Assembly: GCF_000421165.1 (NCBI RefSeq)
Contig: NZ_ATWI01000009.1
Span: 806,001-870,000, forward strand
Direction: 5' to 3'
DNA: 64,000 nucleotides
Source: Marinobacter daepoensis DSM 16072
GTDB taxonomy: Bacteria > Pseudomonadota > Gammaproteobacteria > Pseudomonadales > Oleiphilaceae
Shown here piece by piece: positions 7,043 to 17,289 of this stretch (within the stretch, counting starts at the first letter, position 1; each line of letters starts with the position of its first letter). The position numbers were made by a program, and so were the translations under genes. The notes under the pieces were generated by a model, which saw nothing but the letters and a program-made list of their open reading frames with translations, did no database searches and had not been told where the DNA came from.

Positions 7043-10000
7043 TCAGTGAACGGTATCCTCGTCCCGATGCTGGTGCATCGTACTTTGCGCCAGGTCGAGC
7101 AACTCCCGGAGCGCAACAGAGAACATCGCATATTCCGGTTCACGAACACATTTGAGCTCAGCCAGCATGGTACTCCAGCGCTCAATCATGGGTTGATGGC
7201 GCTGCTCCCACACCTGCACACAGTCCGACACTTTCTCGGGGCTTTCAGCCATTTTCAGAACACCCGTGGTCAGCGCCCGCTGCTGCCAGTCCAGGTCTTC
7301 CCTGAAGCTCTCCCGCGCCAACGCCTGCCAGTGAGAACTTGGCGTAAGGTCTGCGATGGAGTTGGCAAACCAGGTCAGGTCGAGTCGATCTCCCAGATCA
7401 TAGTAGAGGTTGGCCACCGTCTTCAGCGGCATACCCGCTGATTCCTGAGCCTCGATAATTCCCAGAGAGGAATACAAGTAACCTGTGCCGGCCAGAACCG
7501 ACGCCAACTCTTTGGGCAAACCGGCCTCCACCAGCCGATCATGACGCTCTCCCCAGCTCACACGAGCCTGCTCTCCCAGATAGTCGGGCAGGTTGGAGGT
7601 GATGGCCCAGACGCTGTCAGCAAAGCGCTCCATGTGACTCTGTATGTTCAGCTCTGCCCGGCGGTTACGCAACAACCAGCGCACCGTCCGGCGCATCAGT
7701 CTCATCAGGTCCTGCATAAGCTCCATCTGCAGGTCCGCAGAGATGTGATAATCCAGAGCTTCAATCTTGTCCCACCAGCTATCAATGCGGAAGACATCCC
7801 GCGCTATGATCCAGGCCAGAGCAATGGAAGCCGGATCGGCTCCGGTAGATTGGTTCAGCCGCTCCACAAAGGTAATGCCCATGTGGTTCACCATGTCATT
7901 GGCGATCTGGGTGGCAATGATTTCACGCCGCAACTGGTGTTCACCCAACTCTTTGGAGAAATGCTTGGTCAACTCCCGCGGGAACACCTTGTACATTTCG
8001 CCAGCCAGCAGGGGGTTATCTGGCAGATTGCTGTCGATCAGTACCTGCTTCAGATCCCCTTTCACATAGGAAATCAGAACCGAAAGCTCAGGACGGGTCA
8101 GGCCTTTCTTGTCCAGCTTGCGCTCGGACAAAGTCTCATCGTCAGGCAGAAACTCCAGCGCCCGATTGAGCTTACCTTCGCTTTCAAAGGTATTCATCAG
8201 CCGCCGGTATTCCTCCAGTCGCGTGGCGGCATCCTCACTGGCGATACTGATTGCCTGGGTTTGACGGTAGTTGTTCTTCAAAACCAGTGAAGCAACGTCA
8301 TCCGTCATCTCTTCAAGCATGACATTACGCTGCTTACCGGTCAGATCGCCCATCGCCACGGCGCGGTTCAGCAGGATTTTCATATTGACTTCATGGTCGG
8401 AGCAGTCCACGCCGCCCGAGTTGTCGATGAAATCAGTGTTCAGCCTGCCACCCCCAAGGGCGTATTCAATCCGGCCCATCTGAGTGAAGCCCAGGTTGCC
8501 ACCTTCACCCACTACCCTGCAGCCGAGTTCACCGCCATTGATCCGCAAACCGTCGTTGGCCTTGTCACCAACATCCGAATGACTCTCATCACTGCCTTTT
8601 ACGTATGTACCAATGCCACCAACCCAGAGCAGGTCCACCTTGGCCTTAAGGATATGACTGATCAGCATATTCGGAGGTACACGGTCGGCCTTAACCCCCA
8701 ACAGTTTCTTCATTTCGGGGCTTACCGGAATGGATTTTGCGTTCCGGCTGAACACCCCGCCGCCTTTGGAGATCAGCTTGGTGTCATAGTCTGTCCAGGC
8801 TGAACGGGGTAGTTCAAACAGCCGCTTGCGCTCTTTATAGCTTCGCTCGGAATCAGGGTTCGGGTCGATAAAAATATGGATATGGTTGAAGGCTGCCACC
8901 AGCCGGGTTTTCTCGGAGCAAAGCAGGCCATTACCAAACACATCGCCCCCCATGTCACCAATCCCGATCGCAGTGAACTCATCCACCGCGGGATTAATCC
9001 CCATCTCTCTGAAGTGGCGCTCCACGGAGACCCAGGCCCCCCGGGCAGTGATCCCCATTTTCTTGTGGTCATAGCCATTACTGCCGCCAGAGGCAAAGGC
9101 ATCGCCCATCCAGAAGCCATATTCTGCAGCCAGGCCATTGGCAATATCAGAGAACGTGGCGGTCCCTTTGTCGGCGGCAACCACGAGGTAGTGGTCGTCC
9201 TCGTCGTGCCGAACCACCCGTTCCGGTGGCTGAATACCAGCGTCTACAAGGTTATCCGTAATATCCAGCAGCCCCCGGATGAAGGTCTTGTACGCCGCAA
9301 CACCCTCAGCCTGGAAAGCCTCTCGATCGGAAGGGTCTGGCAGGCGTTTAGCAACAAATCCCCCCTTTGCCCCAACGGGCACAATCACCGCATTTTTCAC
9401 CTGCTGGGCCTTTACCAGCCCCAGGATTTCTGTGCGGTAGTCTTCAAACCGGTCGGACCAGCGCAGTCCCCCACGGGCCACCTTGCCACCACGGAGATGG
9501 ACACCTTCCACCCTTGGCGAGTACACAAATATCTCAAACATCGGCAGGGGCAGCGGCATGTCCGGGATCCGGGAAGGGTCGAACTTCACACTGATATAGG
9601 GCTTGGGCTGGCCATCGCCGTCAGGCTGGTAATAGTTGGTTCGCAGAGTGGCCTGCATCAACTCAAGATACAGCCGAAGTACCCGGTCTTCACTGAGGTT
9701 CTCAACCTCATCAAGCCCCGAATTGAACTCAATCTCCAGTTTTTGCTGCGCCGCTTCACTTTTGCCCCGGCTCTTGGAACGCTCCGGATTGAAACGGGCC
9801 TCAAAATACTCCAGCAGAATCCGCGTCAGATTCACGTGGTTAACCAGCGTATTGGATATGAAAGTCTGACTGTTGGAGAACCGAATCTGGCGCATGTAGC
9901 GGGCAAAGGTCCGCAGCAGGGCTATTTCCCGCCAGCTCATGTAAGAGGACAGCAACAGCCGGTTAAAGGCGTCATTTTCCGCCTCACCGTGCCAGACCCG

Positions 10001-11920
10001 CCGGAACAGCTCTTCAAAGATCGGCCTTATCCGGTGAATATCGACCACATTGCCGCTATGGGACTGCAGCGTAAAATCGTGAATCCACACGGTTTTACCC
10101 GTGCGGTCAATCACCTCGAAGGGGTGCTCACCGATCACCCGGAAGCCCAGATTGTCAAAAATCGGCATGACATCAGACAATGGCAGTGGTTCGTCGGGGT
10201 AGAAGAGCTTGAAATGCAAGACGCTTTCTTCTTCCTCGAGCGCCCGATAAAAACTCATCGCCAGGTCGTCGTTGCGGGCGGAAGCGGTGATGTGCTCCAG
10301 GTCGATCGCAGCACGCCGGGGCGAGAACATATCGGTATAGCTGGCGGGAAAGCCACCGGCCCAGACCCGATAGAACTCATTGCCCTGCTCTTCACCATAG
10401 GCTTCGCTCAGGGCGTCGTAGAGCCCGTCACGCCAGGACTGGGCCAGTTCGATGACCTTGTCACGAATCTCCGCCAGCGGAAGTTGGCGATTTTCCACCT
10501 GTGGAACACGGATGGTGAACTGCACTCTGGCCAGCACCGACTCCGAGAAATGAGTAACGAATTCAATATCCTCGGCATCCAAACGATCCAGCAGCACCTG
10601 TTCAACCTTCAGGCGCAACTCCGTGTTGTAAATATCTCTCGGAAAAAACGCGAGGCAGGTGACAAACTGGCCGTATACGTCCTCCCGCATAAACAATTCG
10701 ATGCGACGGCGTTCCTGAATGTAGAGAATGCTCTTCACCACCCGCAACAGCTCGTCGGTTTCAATCTGGAACAGCTCATCCCGGGGATAAAGAGTCAGAA
10801 TCTGCTCCAGCTCTTTTCCGGCATAATCGTCGGTCAGAAAACCTGACCGTTTCATCACCGCCTGAAATTTACGACGCAGCAACGGAATCTCGTCGGGCCG
10901 CTCGTTATATACCCGGGCCGTATAAAGACCGAGGAAACGACGCTCCCCAACCACTTCACCCTTGCTGTTGAATTTCTTTACCGCGATGTAGTCAGGATAA
11001 GCCGGGCGATGCACACGGGAACGCTGAGCCGATTTGGCAAAGATAAAAATGTCGTCCGAACGCGTCATTTCGTTGCGGGTACGCTGGGGCAGTTCATTGA
11101 TCCGAACCCGGTCAGGACGCTCGTTGTTCACCCTGAGAATTCCCAACTCCGAGTTCTCGACCCGGCGCACTGCCATCCCCTGCTTGTCTTTTACAAAGTC
11201 GTATTCATCGTAGCCGAGGAACGTGAAGTGATCTTCCACCAACCAGCTCAGAAATGCCCGAGCCTCTTCTTTACCTTCCTCACTGATACCTGCGGTCGTT
11301 GCATCCAGCTCTTTGGCAATTTCACTGACCTTGTCCTTCACTACCGGAAAGTCACCCACCGCTATGCGAACTTCGTGCAGCACCTGCTGCAGGGTCTGCT
11401 CCAGATCCCGAAGGTCTTCCGGGTCACTGTGCCGGTCAATTTCAAGTACAATGAATGCCTCGTAGCTGGCCGCCGCACTTTTCTTGGTGGTATGCAGCTT
11501 CTTCAGTTTTCCGGCGCTGTCGCGATCAACGCGCAGAATGGAATGCTGGATAGAATGGGTACCAATTTCCCGCTGATTGATGGCCATACGCAACGAATCA
11601 ATCAGGAAAGGAATGTTAGGGTGAAGTATGAAAATCACGGAGTGGGTGGATTGCCAGCCATCACTCTCAAGATCCGGGTTAAAGACCGACACCGGCGTTT
11701 CATCGGCGCTCCTTTTCTGCAGGAACTGCCAGGCGGCAAGAATGGCGCCGTAGGTATCAGAGAAGCGTCGACTGACCAACTCCTCCAGAGGAATATGAGC
11801 ATAATGCTGTCGCGCAAAATCGGCGATCTTCTTCGCTTCCGTTTTCGCTATCTTTTCCGAGAACGCATCGGCCAACTGTTCAAAAAACTGATCCTTGCTG
11901 GCGATTGTCAGCGCATTCAT
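7043..11920 (-). CDS. gdhB: NAD-dependent glutamate dehydrogenase, large (about 180 kDa) type
   Basis: Catalyses oxidative deamination of glutamate to 2-oxoglutarate and ammonia with NAD+, the catabolic direction. The 1625 residues match the size of Pseudomonas GdhB (about 1620) and of the large GDH class. Long N-terminal regulatory regions (ACT-like, starting DQFFEQLADAF) precede the catalytic core at about 720-1260. The core shows GGLRWSDRFEDYRTEILGL, then VPVGAKGGFV with the substrate-binding Lys, and a Rossmann-type IGIGDMGGDVFGNG (about 980). The extra C-terminal helical domain of the class follows. Start ATG 11920 opens MNALTIASKDQFFEQ. It is divergent from the moxR operon; the shared region 11921-12063 probably holds both promoters but no clear element was read. 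Confidence 0.95.
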   Translation of the reverse strand: MNALTIASKDQFFEQLADAFSEKIAKTEAKKIADFARQHYAHIPLEELVSRRFSDTYGAILAAWQFLQKRSADETPVSVFNPDLESDGWQSTHSVIFILHPNIPFLIDSLRMAINQREIGTHSIQHSILRVDRDSAGKLKKLHTTKKSAAASYEAFIVLEIDRHSDPEDLRDLEQTLQQVLHEVRIAVGDFPVVKDKVSEIAKELDATTAGISEEGKEEARAFLSWLVEDHFTFLGYDEYDFVKDKQGMAVRRVENSELGILRVNNERPDRVRINELPQRTRNEMTRSDDIFIFAKSAQRSRVHRPAYPDYIAVKKFNSKGEVVGERRFLGLYTARVYNERPDEIPLLRRKFQAVMKRSGFLTDDYAGKELEQILTLYPRDELFQIETDELLRVVKSILYIQERRRIELFMREDVYGQFVTCLAFFPRDIYNTELRLKVEQVLLDRLDAEDIEFVTHFSESVLARVQFTIRVPQVENRQLPLAEIRDKVIELAQSWRDGLYDALSEAYGEEQGNEFYRVWAGGFPASYTDMFSPRRAAIDLEHITASARNDDLAMSFYRALEEEESVLHFKLFYPDEPLPLSDVMPIFDNLGFRVIGEHPFEVIDRTGKTVWIHDFTLQSHSGNVVDIHRIRPIFEELFRRVWHGEAENDAFNRLLLSSYMSWREIALLRTFARYMRQIRFSNSQTFISNTLVNHVNLTRILLEYFEARFNPERSKSRGKSEAAQQKLEIEFNSGLDEVENLSEDRVLRLYLELMQATLRTNYYQPDGDGQPKPYISVKFDPSRIPDMPLPLPMFEIFVYSPRVEGVHLRGGKVARGGLRWSDRFEDYRTEILGLVKAQQVKNAVIVPVGAKGGFVAKRLPDPSDREAFQAEGVAAYKTFIRGLLDITDNLVDAGIQPPERVVRHDEDDHYLVVAADKGTATFSDIANGLAAEYGFWMGDAFASGGSNGYDHKKMGITARGAWVSVERHFREMGINPAVDEFTAIGIGDMGGDVFGNGLLCSEKTRLVAAFNHIHIFIDPNPDSERSYKERKRLFELPRSAWTDYDTKLISKGGGVFSRNAKSIPVSPEMKKLLGVKADRVPPNMLISHILKAKVDLLWVGGIGTYVKGSDESHSDVGDKANDGLRINGGELGCRVVGEGGNLGFTQMGRIEYALGGGRLNTDFIDNSGGVDCSDHEVNMKILLNRAVAMGDLTGKQRNVMLEEMTDDVASLVLKNNYRQTQAISIASEDAATRLEEYRRLMNTFESEGKLNRALEFLPDDETLSERKLDKKGLTRPELSVLISYVKGDLKQVLIDSNLPDNPLLAGEMYKVFPRELTKHFSKELGEHQLRREIIATQIANDMVNHMGITFVERLNQSTGADPASIALAWIIARDVFRIDSWWDKIEALDYHISADLQMELMQDLMRLMRRTVRWLLRNRRAELNIQSHMERFADSVWAITSNLPDYLGEQARVSWGERHDRLVEAGLPKELASVLAGTGYLYSSLGIIEAQESAGMPLKTVANLYYDLGDRLDLTWFANSIADLTPSSHWQALARESFREDLDWQQRALTTGVLKMAESPEKVSDCVQVWEQRHQPMIERWSTMLAELKCVREPEYAMFSVALRELLDLAQSTMHQHRDEDTVH

Positions 11921-12063
11921 ATCCGACCTCTGGTTTGTGTGAAAGAAACGTAATCACAGTATCGTCACATAAGCATAGTCAAACCCTTGATTTTTGCTGG
12001 CCAGACACCAAAACTGCGGCAACTACCTACGCAAGACATCAAAAACCAAGAGCTGTCATTTTC

Positions 12064-13026
12064 ATGTCGTTACAACAAACGTTCGGTGATCTCAGAGCAC
12101 AATTGGCCAAGCGCATCATTGGCCAGGAAAAACTGGTCGACCGACTTCTGATCGCCCTGCTGGCCGACGGGCACCTTCTGGTTGAAGGAGCTCCGGGCCT
12201 TGCAAAAACCACCGCCGTAAAAGCGCTTGCCGAGCATCTCGAGGGCGACTTCCACCGGATTCAGTTCACTCCGGATCTACTGCCGTCGGATATCACAGGC
12301 AGCGAAATCTACCGCGCAGAGACCGGCACCTTTGAATTCCAGCGCGGTCCGATTTTTCATAACCTGGTGCTGGCTGACGAAATCAACCGGGCACCCGCCA
12401 AAGTGCAATCCGCCCTGCTCGAAGCCATGGGCGAGCACCAGATCAGTGTCGGCCTGAAAACCTTTCCCCTGCCGAAGCTGTTCATGGTGATGGCCACCCA
12501 GAACCCGATCGAACAGGAAGGCACCTACCCGCTCCCGGAAGCACAGCTTGATCGCTTCCTGATGCATGTGATGATCGACTACCCGTCTGCCGATGCTGAG
12601 CGTCAGATTCTGCACCTTGCCCGCAATGACTACCGTCAGGGAATCCCGAACGTAGACATTCGTCTAACCCAGGCACAAGTCATGGAAGCCCGTCAGGCCG
12701 TCTCCGACATTTACATGGCGGAACCCGTGGAGCAGTACCTGCTGGCTTTGATTCTGGCCACCCGTGATGCCGCCACGCTCGATCCGGAACTCGCCCGCTG
12801 GACCGCCTTCGGCGCCAGCCCGCGCGGCACCATTGCCCTTGACCGTTGCGCGCGGGCAATGGCCTGGCTTGACGGCCGGGACTACGTGACTCCGGACGAT
12901 GTTCAGACCATGGCCTATGATGTGCTTCGCCATCGGATTCTGCTGACCTTTGAAGCTGAAGCTGAAGGCATGACGGCAGATTCTGTCCTTCAACGGCTGA
13001 TCGACCGGGTTCCGGTAACCGCCTGA
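12064..13026 (+). CDS. moxR: MoxR-family AAA+ ATPase
   Basis: Cytoplasmic AAA+ ATPase thought to act as a chaperone with von Willebrand factor A partners. The 320-residue protein has Walker A GAPGLAKTT (42-50), Walker B LVLADE (about 101-106), sensor 1 VMATQNPIEQEGTYPLPEAQ and the arginine-finger/lid segment ASPRGTIALDRCARA, all typical of the MRP subfamily of MoxR. ATG 12064 is the natural start; longer in-frame extensions run into the gdhB 5' region. It is first gene of a six-gene plus-strand operon with DUF58 and Bat genes, the standard arrangement for this family. In other bacteria such operons affect oxygen or stress tolerance and the envelope; the client here is unknown. Confidence 0.93.
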   Translation: MSLQQTFGDLRAQLAKRIIGQEKLVDRLLIALLADGHLLVEGAPGLAKTTAVKALAEHLEGDFHRIQFTPDLLPSDITGSEIYRAETGTFEFQRGPIFHNLVLADEINRAPAKVQSALLEAMGEHQISVGLKTFPLPKLFMVMATQNPIEQEGTYPLPEAQLDRFLMHVMIDYPSADAERQILHLARNDYRQGIPNVDIRLTQAQVMEARQAVSDIYMAEPVEQYLLALILATRDAATLDPELARWTAFGASPRGTIALDRCARAMAWLDGRDYVTPDDVQTMAYDVLRHRILLTFEAEAEGMTADSVLQRLIDRVPVTA

Positions 13027-13057
13027 GGTGTTGTCTACAGGAGCCGGTAACCCCACT

Positions 13058-13993
13058 ATGGAAAACTCCCGTCCAGTCACCATGATCAGTCTGCAGGAGC
13101 TCGTCCGCCTGCAGGCAGATGCACGGGCTCTGAAGCTGCCATCGGCAAAGCCCATCCGGTCACGGCAGGCCGGATTGCGGCAATCGCGGCAACGCGGCCG
13201 GGGGATGACGTTTTCAGAAGTACGTCAGTATCAGCCAGGCGATGACATCCGTAGCATCGACTGGCGGGTAACGGCAAGGCGCCAGTCCCCCCACACCAAG
13301 CTCTACGAGGAAGAACGGGAACGACCGGTCCTTCTCATCACCGACCTTGGTCCAACCATGTTCTTTGCCAGTACCGGCGCCTACAAGCAGGTCAGAAGCG
13401 CCCAGGTGACCGCGCTGCTGGCATGGTTGGCTTTATGGGCCGGAGATCAGGTGGGCGGCCTGGTGTTCAACGACGAGGATCTGGCCGTCGTGCGGCCTGC
13501 CAGGCGCCGGAAATCAGTCCTCCGGCTACTCGACCACCTGGCCAGCCATCAGCACCCGGACACATCCCCCCCCATCCCGTCTGCCCACGGCCCGGGGCTA
13601 GACGTAGCTCTGGCTGAAGCCCGGCGGGTGGCGCACACAGGGTCCCGAATTTTTATCATCAGTGACTTCATGAATCTGTCAGAGCAGACCACAACCCTTC
13701 TGGGCGCCATAGGCCGGCATAACACCGTCAGTGCCATTCGAATTCAGGACCCTCTGGAACAGTCTCTGCCCTCATCCGGCAGGTTTGCCGTGGCGGGCCC
13801 CAGCGGGCCGATCTGGTTTGATGCATCCAGCGCCCAATTCCAGCGATCCTGGCAAGAAAAAATAGATACCCATGAGCGCCACCTCTCGGAGTGTTTCCGT
13901 GCCTGCGGAGTACGATCGGCGACTCTGGCCACGAACGAGGACCCGGCGGCCGCTCTGCGCCTGCTGTTGGGCCCGGGAGGTCGGATCGGATGA
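13058..13993 (+). CDS. DUF58-domain protein of the MoxR/Bat operon
   Basis: Member of the DUF58 family that almost always accompanies MoxR and has a vWA-like fold. The conserved core reads GMTFSEVRQYQPGDDIRSID followed by WRVTARRQSPHTKLYEEERE (about residues 46-90) and then LLITDLGPTMFF. ATG 13058 (311 residues) is chosen; AGGAG lies 14 bases upstream, rather far, and a GTG at 13028 or an ATG at 13082 are alternatives. Its stop overlaps the next start in ATGA. The role is inferred from context: a soluble partner that connects MoxR to the membrane-bound Bat proteins. Confidence 0.85.
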   Translation: MENSRPVTMISLQELVRLQADARALKLPSAKPIRSRQAGLRQSRQRGRGMTFSEVRQYQPGDDIRSIDWRVTARRQSPHTKLYEEERERPVLLITDLGPTMFFASTGAYKQVRSAQVTALLAWLALWAGDQVGGLVFNDEDLAVVRPARRRKSVLRLLDHLASHQHPDTSPPIPSAHGPGLDVALAEARRVAHTGSRIFIISDFMNLSEQTTTLLGAIGRHNTVSAIRIQDPLEQSLPSSGRFAVAGPSGPIWFDASSAQFQRSWQEKIDTHERHLSECFRACGVRSATLATNEDPAAALRLLLGPGGRIG

Positions 13994-14457
13994 CCCCACA
14001 GGACCCACTCGCACAACTCCGGGATATCCAGCTACCTGCTACCGGAGGCTGGTGGCCACCGGCCCCCGGTTGGTGGCTCTTGGCGCTGGCCGTTGTGCTC
14101 TGCGTGCTCGCAGCCTCCTGGTTCGCTGTTCGCCAGCATCGAAAACATCTTTGGAAGCGGACCTCGCGGCACGAACTTCAGCGTCTGAAGCAGTCAGCCG
14201 CACCCACCCCAGAATGGTTTGCCGGAATTAATGCCTTGTTAAAACGAACCGCACGTCAGGCCTTCCCTGATCGACATCCGGAAGCACTGACGGGCCAGCA
14301 ATGGATCGAATTCCTGCTGGAAACTACCCCCCGGGACCGCATTGCCTCCCGGCCAGTGGTTGAAGGCATGGTGGCCAGTGCCTGGCAGCCCCGGCCCAGC
14401 GTCCAGCCAGACCAGGCTCTGGACTTTGCCCGAGCCTGGATGGAGGCTGTCTCATGA
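13990..14457 (+). CDS. DUF4381-domain membrane protein
   Basis: A 155-residue protein of the DUF4381 family, found between DUF58 and BatA in proteobacterial Bat operons. It opens MTPQDPLAQLRDIQLP, has a single membrane segment WWLLALAVVLCVLAASWFAV at about 25-44, and a cytoplasmic or periplasmic helical domain with the conserved HPEALTGQQWIEFL. ATG 13990 overlaps the previous stop and the gene ends in an ATGA overlap with batA, so translation is coupled on both sides. Its biochemical role is unknown; it may recruit the vWA proteins to the membrane. Confidence 0.85.
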   Translation: MTPQDPLAQLRDIQLPATGGWWPPAPGWWLLALAVVLCVLAASWFAVRQHRKHLWKRTSRHELQRLKQSAAPTPEWFAGINALLKRTARQAFPDRHPEALTGQQWIEFLLETTPRDRIASRPVVEGMVASAWQPRPSVQPDQALDFARAWMEAVS

Positions 14458-15473
14458 TCAGCCTGGCTTACCCCTGGATACTCTTGCTGGTGCTGCTGCC
14501 CCTGGTATTCGTCAGAAGTAACCGGAAAAGCGAACCCGTGGACGCCCCCGTCATCCCCGTGGGGCATTGGTTATCCGACATGCCGGGCGTCACCACCCAG
14601 GGACAATCGGTGCCCCGGTGGCGTCAGTTCCTGATCCTTGCAGGCTGGCTTTGCCTGATCCTGTCCCTCGCCCGCCCACAGTACGTAGGCGAAGAAATAC
14701 AGATGCCAGTCACAGGCCGTGACCTGATGCTGGTCGTCGATATATCCCCCAGCATGGATGAGCAGGACATGGTGTTTCAGGGACAAAGCATCAATCGCCT
14801 TCAGGCCGTTAAACGGGTATTGGACGACTTTATTGATCAACGCGAGGGTGACCGCCTTGGCCTGATCCTGTTCGGCACCGAACCCTACGTACAGGCCCCC
14901 CTGACCTTTGACCGTGACACCGTTCGCACGCTGCTGTTCGAAGCCGGGCTGGGCATGGCCGGTCGTGCCACCGCAATCGGAGACGCCATCGGGCTTTCTG
15001 TTAAACGCCTTCGCGAACGCCCGCAGGATCAACGGGTCGTCATCTTACTCACCGATGGCGCAAACACAGCGGGCGAAGTCAGCCCCGAGAAAGCCACCGA
15101 GATTGCCCAGGCCGCAGGCGTTCGGCTGTATACCATCGGCATCGGTGCCGACTCCATGATTCAACGCGGTTTTCTGGGGTCTCGGCGAATCAATCCCTCC
15201 CGGGATCTTGACGAAGCGCTGCTAACCCAGATGGCAGAGCAAACCGGCGGGCAGTACTTCCGGGCCCGAAGCCTTCCGGAACTGGAAATGATCTACGACA
15301 GCATTAACCAACTCGAACCCATCGAGCAGGACGGGCAGTTCTACCGCCCTGTGACCGAACTCTACGCCTGGCCAGCAGGGGCGACAGCCATGATCTGGCT
15401 GCTGTTGATGTTCCTGCGGTTACGTTCCAGCCAACCCAGACGCGATCAGACGCCGGAGGCCGGCCATGGCTGA
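14454..15473 (+). CDS. batA: BatA, membrane-anchored von Willebrand factor A protein
   Basis: Inner-membrane protein with a vWA domain. The 339-residue chain starts with two hydrophobic segments (about 4-20 and 58-75). The vWA domain follows, with a complete MIDAS metal site: D-I-S-P-S at 96-100, then a Thr in the loop before PYVQAP and LLTDGANTAG. A last membrane segment (about 304-322, AWPAGATAMIWLLLMF) anchors the C-terminus. BatA and BatB are expected to form a hetero-complex worked on by MoxR. It overlaps batB/C by 8 bases. Confidence 0.9.
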   Translation: MISLAYPWILLLVLLPLVFVRSNRKSEPVDAPVIPVGHWLSDMPGVTTQGQSVPRWRQFLILAGWLCLILSLARPQYVGEEIQMPVTGRDLMLVVDISPSMDEQDMVFQGQSINRLQAVKRVLDDFIDQREGDRLGLILFGTEPYVQAPLTFDRDTVRTLLFEAGLGMAGRATAIGDAIGLSVKRLRERPQDQRVVILLTDGANTAGEVSPEKATEIAQAAGVRLYTIGIGADSMIQRGFLGSRRINPSRDLDEALLTQMAEQTGGQYFRARSLPELEMIYDSINQLEPIEQDGQFYRPVTELYAWPAGATAMIWLLLMFLRLRSSQPRRDQTPEAGHG

Positions 15474-17289
15474 CTTCCATTTCATGCGTCCACTCTGGCT
15501 GTTGCTCTTGCTCGCCATTCCGGCACTGTTTGCCATGCGGCACAGGCTCCGGAACGGGTCATCCGGATGGGCACGGTACATTCCCTCCCACCTGCTACAG
15601 CCCTTGATGCGCGGTCGGGATGAAAGCACAAGTGGCCTGGCCCGCTCGCCACTGATCCCGCTGTATCTGGCCCTGGCCTGCCTGTCCATCGCGCTTGCCG
15701 GACCAAGCTGGCGGCAAGCCCCGACGCCCCTCAAGCAACCTCAGGACAGTCTGGTCATCCTGCTGGACCTCTCTCTGTCGATGCTTGCCACGGATGTTGA
15801 ACCTGACCGCCTGACTCAGGCCAAACGGAAAGTCCGGGATATTCTGGATCAGCGTCAGGGTGGGCTGACCGCGCTGGTAGTCTATTCCGGCGATGCTCAC
15901 ACCGTCACACCGCTCACCGGCGATACCCGAACCATTGAAGCGATGCTCAGTGTTCTGGAGCCAACCATCATGCCCGCACAGGGGAACCGGGCCGATCTGG
16001 CCGTCAGTCAGGCCATCAACCTGCTGCAACAGGGCGCCCCCGGGCAGGGGCGGATGGTGTTGATCTCCGACGCAGTCCCAGAACAACAAAGGAGCGGCAT
16101 TCAACAACAACTGGCGGAGACCTCCTACCCACTGAACACATTGGTAGTCGGCACCCGGGAAGGCGGCCCCATCCCTCTGGCGAAGCGCGGATTCATTCGT
16201 GATCAGGGAAAAATTGTGATTAGTCGAGCCAGACCGGATCGGCTGGCCGATCTGGCCCGTGACAGCGGCGGTAAAAGCCATGAGCTGACCCTGGATAACC
16301 GGGATATCCAGGCTCTGGCACTGCAACCGTCCGACTCCGATGACTGGCAAACTGCGGAAGACGACCTGGCAACCAATCGCTGGCAGGACGATGGCTACTG
16401 GCTTTTATGGGCCGTATTGCCGTTGCTGCTTGCAGGTTGGCGTCGCGGGGCCTTTGCAGCCGTAGTGGTGCTTCTCATCCCACTTGCCGGAGCTCCCCAA
16501 CCCGCTCAGGCAATGGAATGGGAGAGCCTGTGGCAACGGGAAGACCAGCGTGGGCCAGGCCTCATCCAACACGATCCCGGGAAGGCTGCGGAGATTCTGG
16601 AGCAGCCTGGATGGCGCGGATCCGCGCTCTACCGCGATGGCCAATTCGCCGAAGCAGCAGAAGTCTACGCAGATCAGCCCGGCGCCATCGGTCACTACAA
16701 CCGAGGCAATGCCCTCGCCCATGCTGGCAAGCTGGAAGACGCGATTGAAGCCTACCAGCAGGCGCTGAACGAAGACCCGTCTTTTGAGGACGCCAGCTTC
16801 AATCAGAAGCTTGTACAGGAGCTTCTGAACCAGCAACAAGAATCACAGAACCAGAGTGGCGACGGTCAGAGCCAACCAGACAACGAGCAGGACTCGGAAC
16901 AGCCCTCCCCATCAGAGAATCCCGGGGAAGAGAGCCAGGAAGGTTCCGGGCAGGCGTCGAAAAACGAGAGCCAAAGCCAGTCGTCCGGTGACCAGCAGGA
17001 ATCCTCCCAGCAAGAACCGGAGTCGCAAGACAATCCCGGTGACCCCTCGTCAGAGAACAGTGATCAGGAGACATCAGCTTCTCAGGGACAAACCGAGCCC
17101 GCCGCCCCAGACAGCCAGGCCGGACAAGCCCAGGCGCCCGCCGAGATTTCGGAACAACCCCTGAGCCAGGGCCAGGAACAATGGCTACGCCGCATTCCGG
17201 ATAATCCCGGCGGCCTGTTGCAACGCAAATTCCTGCAACAGCACCAACAACGACAGACAACTCCCGATGAGGGCGACACACCATGGTAA
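15466..17289 (+). CDS. batB: BatB-BatC fusion: vWA domain plus TPR and Gln/Ser/Glu-rich tail
   Basis: Membrane protein of 607 residues that joins two proteins which are separate in the original Bacteroides bat operon. Residues 1-85 hold two hydrophobic segments. The vWA domain has MIDAS D-L-S-L-S at 101-105. Membrane segments lie at about 310-350 (YWLLWAVLPLLLAG, then FAAVVVLLIPLAG). A short TPR region follows (IGHYNRGNALAHAGKLEDAI) at about 405-445, as in BatC. The last 150 residues are very rich in Gln, Ser, Glu and Pro, probably disordered and periplasmic. Such fusions are common in gammaproteobacteria. The low-complexity tail is a likely source of length variation between strains. Confidence 0.88.
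   Translation: MADFHFMRPLWLLLLLAIPALFAMRHRLRNGSSGWARYIPSHLLQPLMRGRDESTSGLARSPLIPLYLALACLSIALAGPSWRQAPTPLKQPQDSLVILLDLSLSMLATDVEPDRLTQAKRKVRDILDQRQGGLTALVVYSGDAHTVTPLTGDTRTIEAMLSVLEPTIMPAQGNRADLAVSQAINLLQQGAPGQGRMVLISDAVPEQQRSGIQQQLAETSYPLNTLVVGTREGGPIPLAKRGFIRDQGKIVISRARPDRLADLARDSGGKSHELTLDNRDIQALALQPSDSDDWQTAEDDLATNRWQDDGYWLLWAVLPLLLAGWRRGAFAAVVVLLIPLAGAPQPAQAMEWESLWQREDQRGPGLIQHDPGKAAEILEQPGWRGSALYRDGQFAEAAEVYADQPGAIGHYNRGNALAHAGKLEDAIEAYQQALNEDPSFEDASFNQKLVQELLNQQQESQNQSGDGQSQPDNEQDSEQPSPSENPGEESQEGSGQASKNESQSQSSGDQQESSQQEPESQDNPGDPSSENSDQETSASQGQTEPAAPDSQAGQAQAPAEISEQPLSQGQEQWLRRIPDNPGGLLQRKFLQQHQQRQTTPDEGDTPW

Noticed and set aside
8876..10846. 656-codon open frame on the plus strand
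   Set aside because: It is entirely antisense to gdhB, its translation has no recognisable domain and is rich in residues produced by reading a high-GC gene backwards.
16850..17160. Low-complexity Gln/Ser/Glu stretch as a DNA repeat or frameshift
   Set aside because: The frame stays open, no exact DNA repeat unit was found, and such tails are normal in BatB/C fusions.
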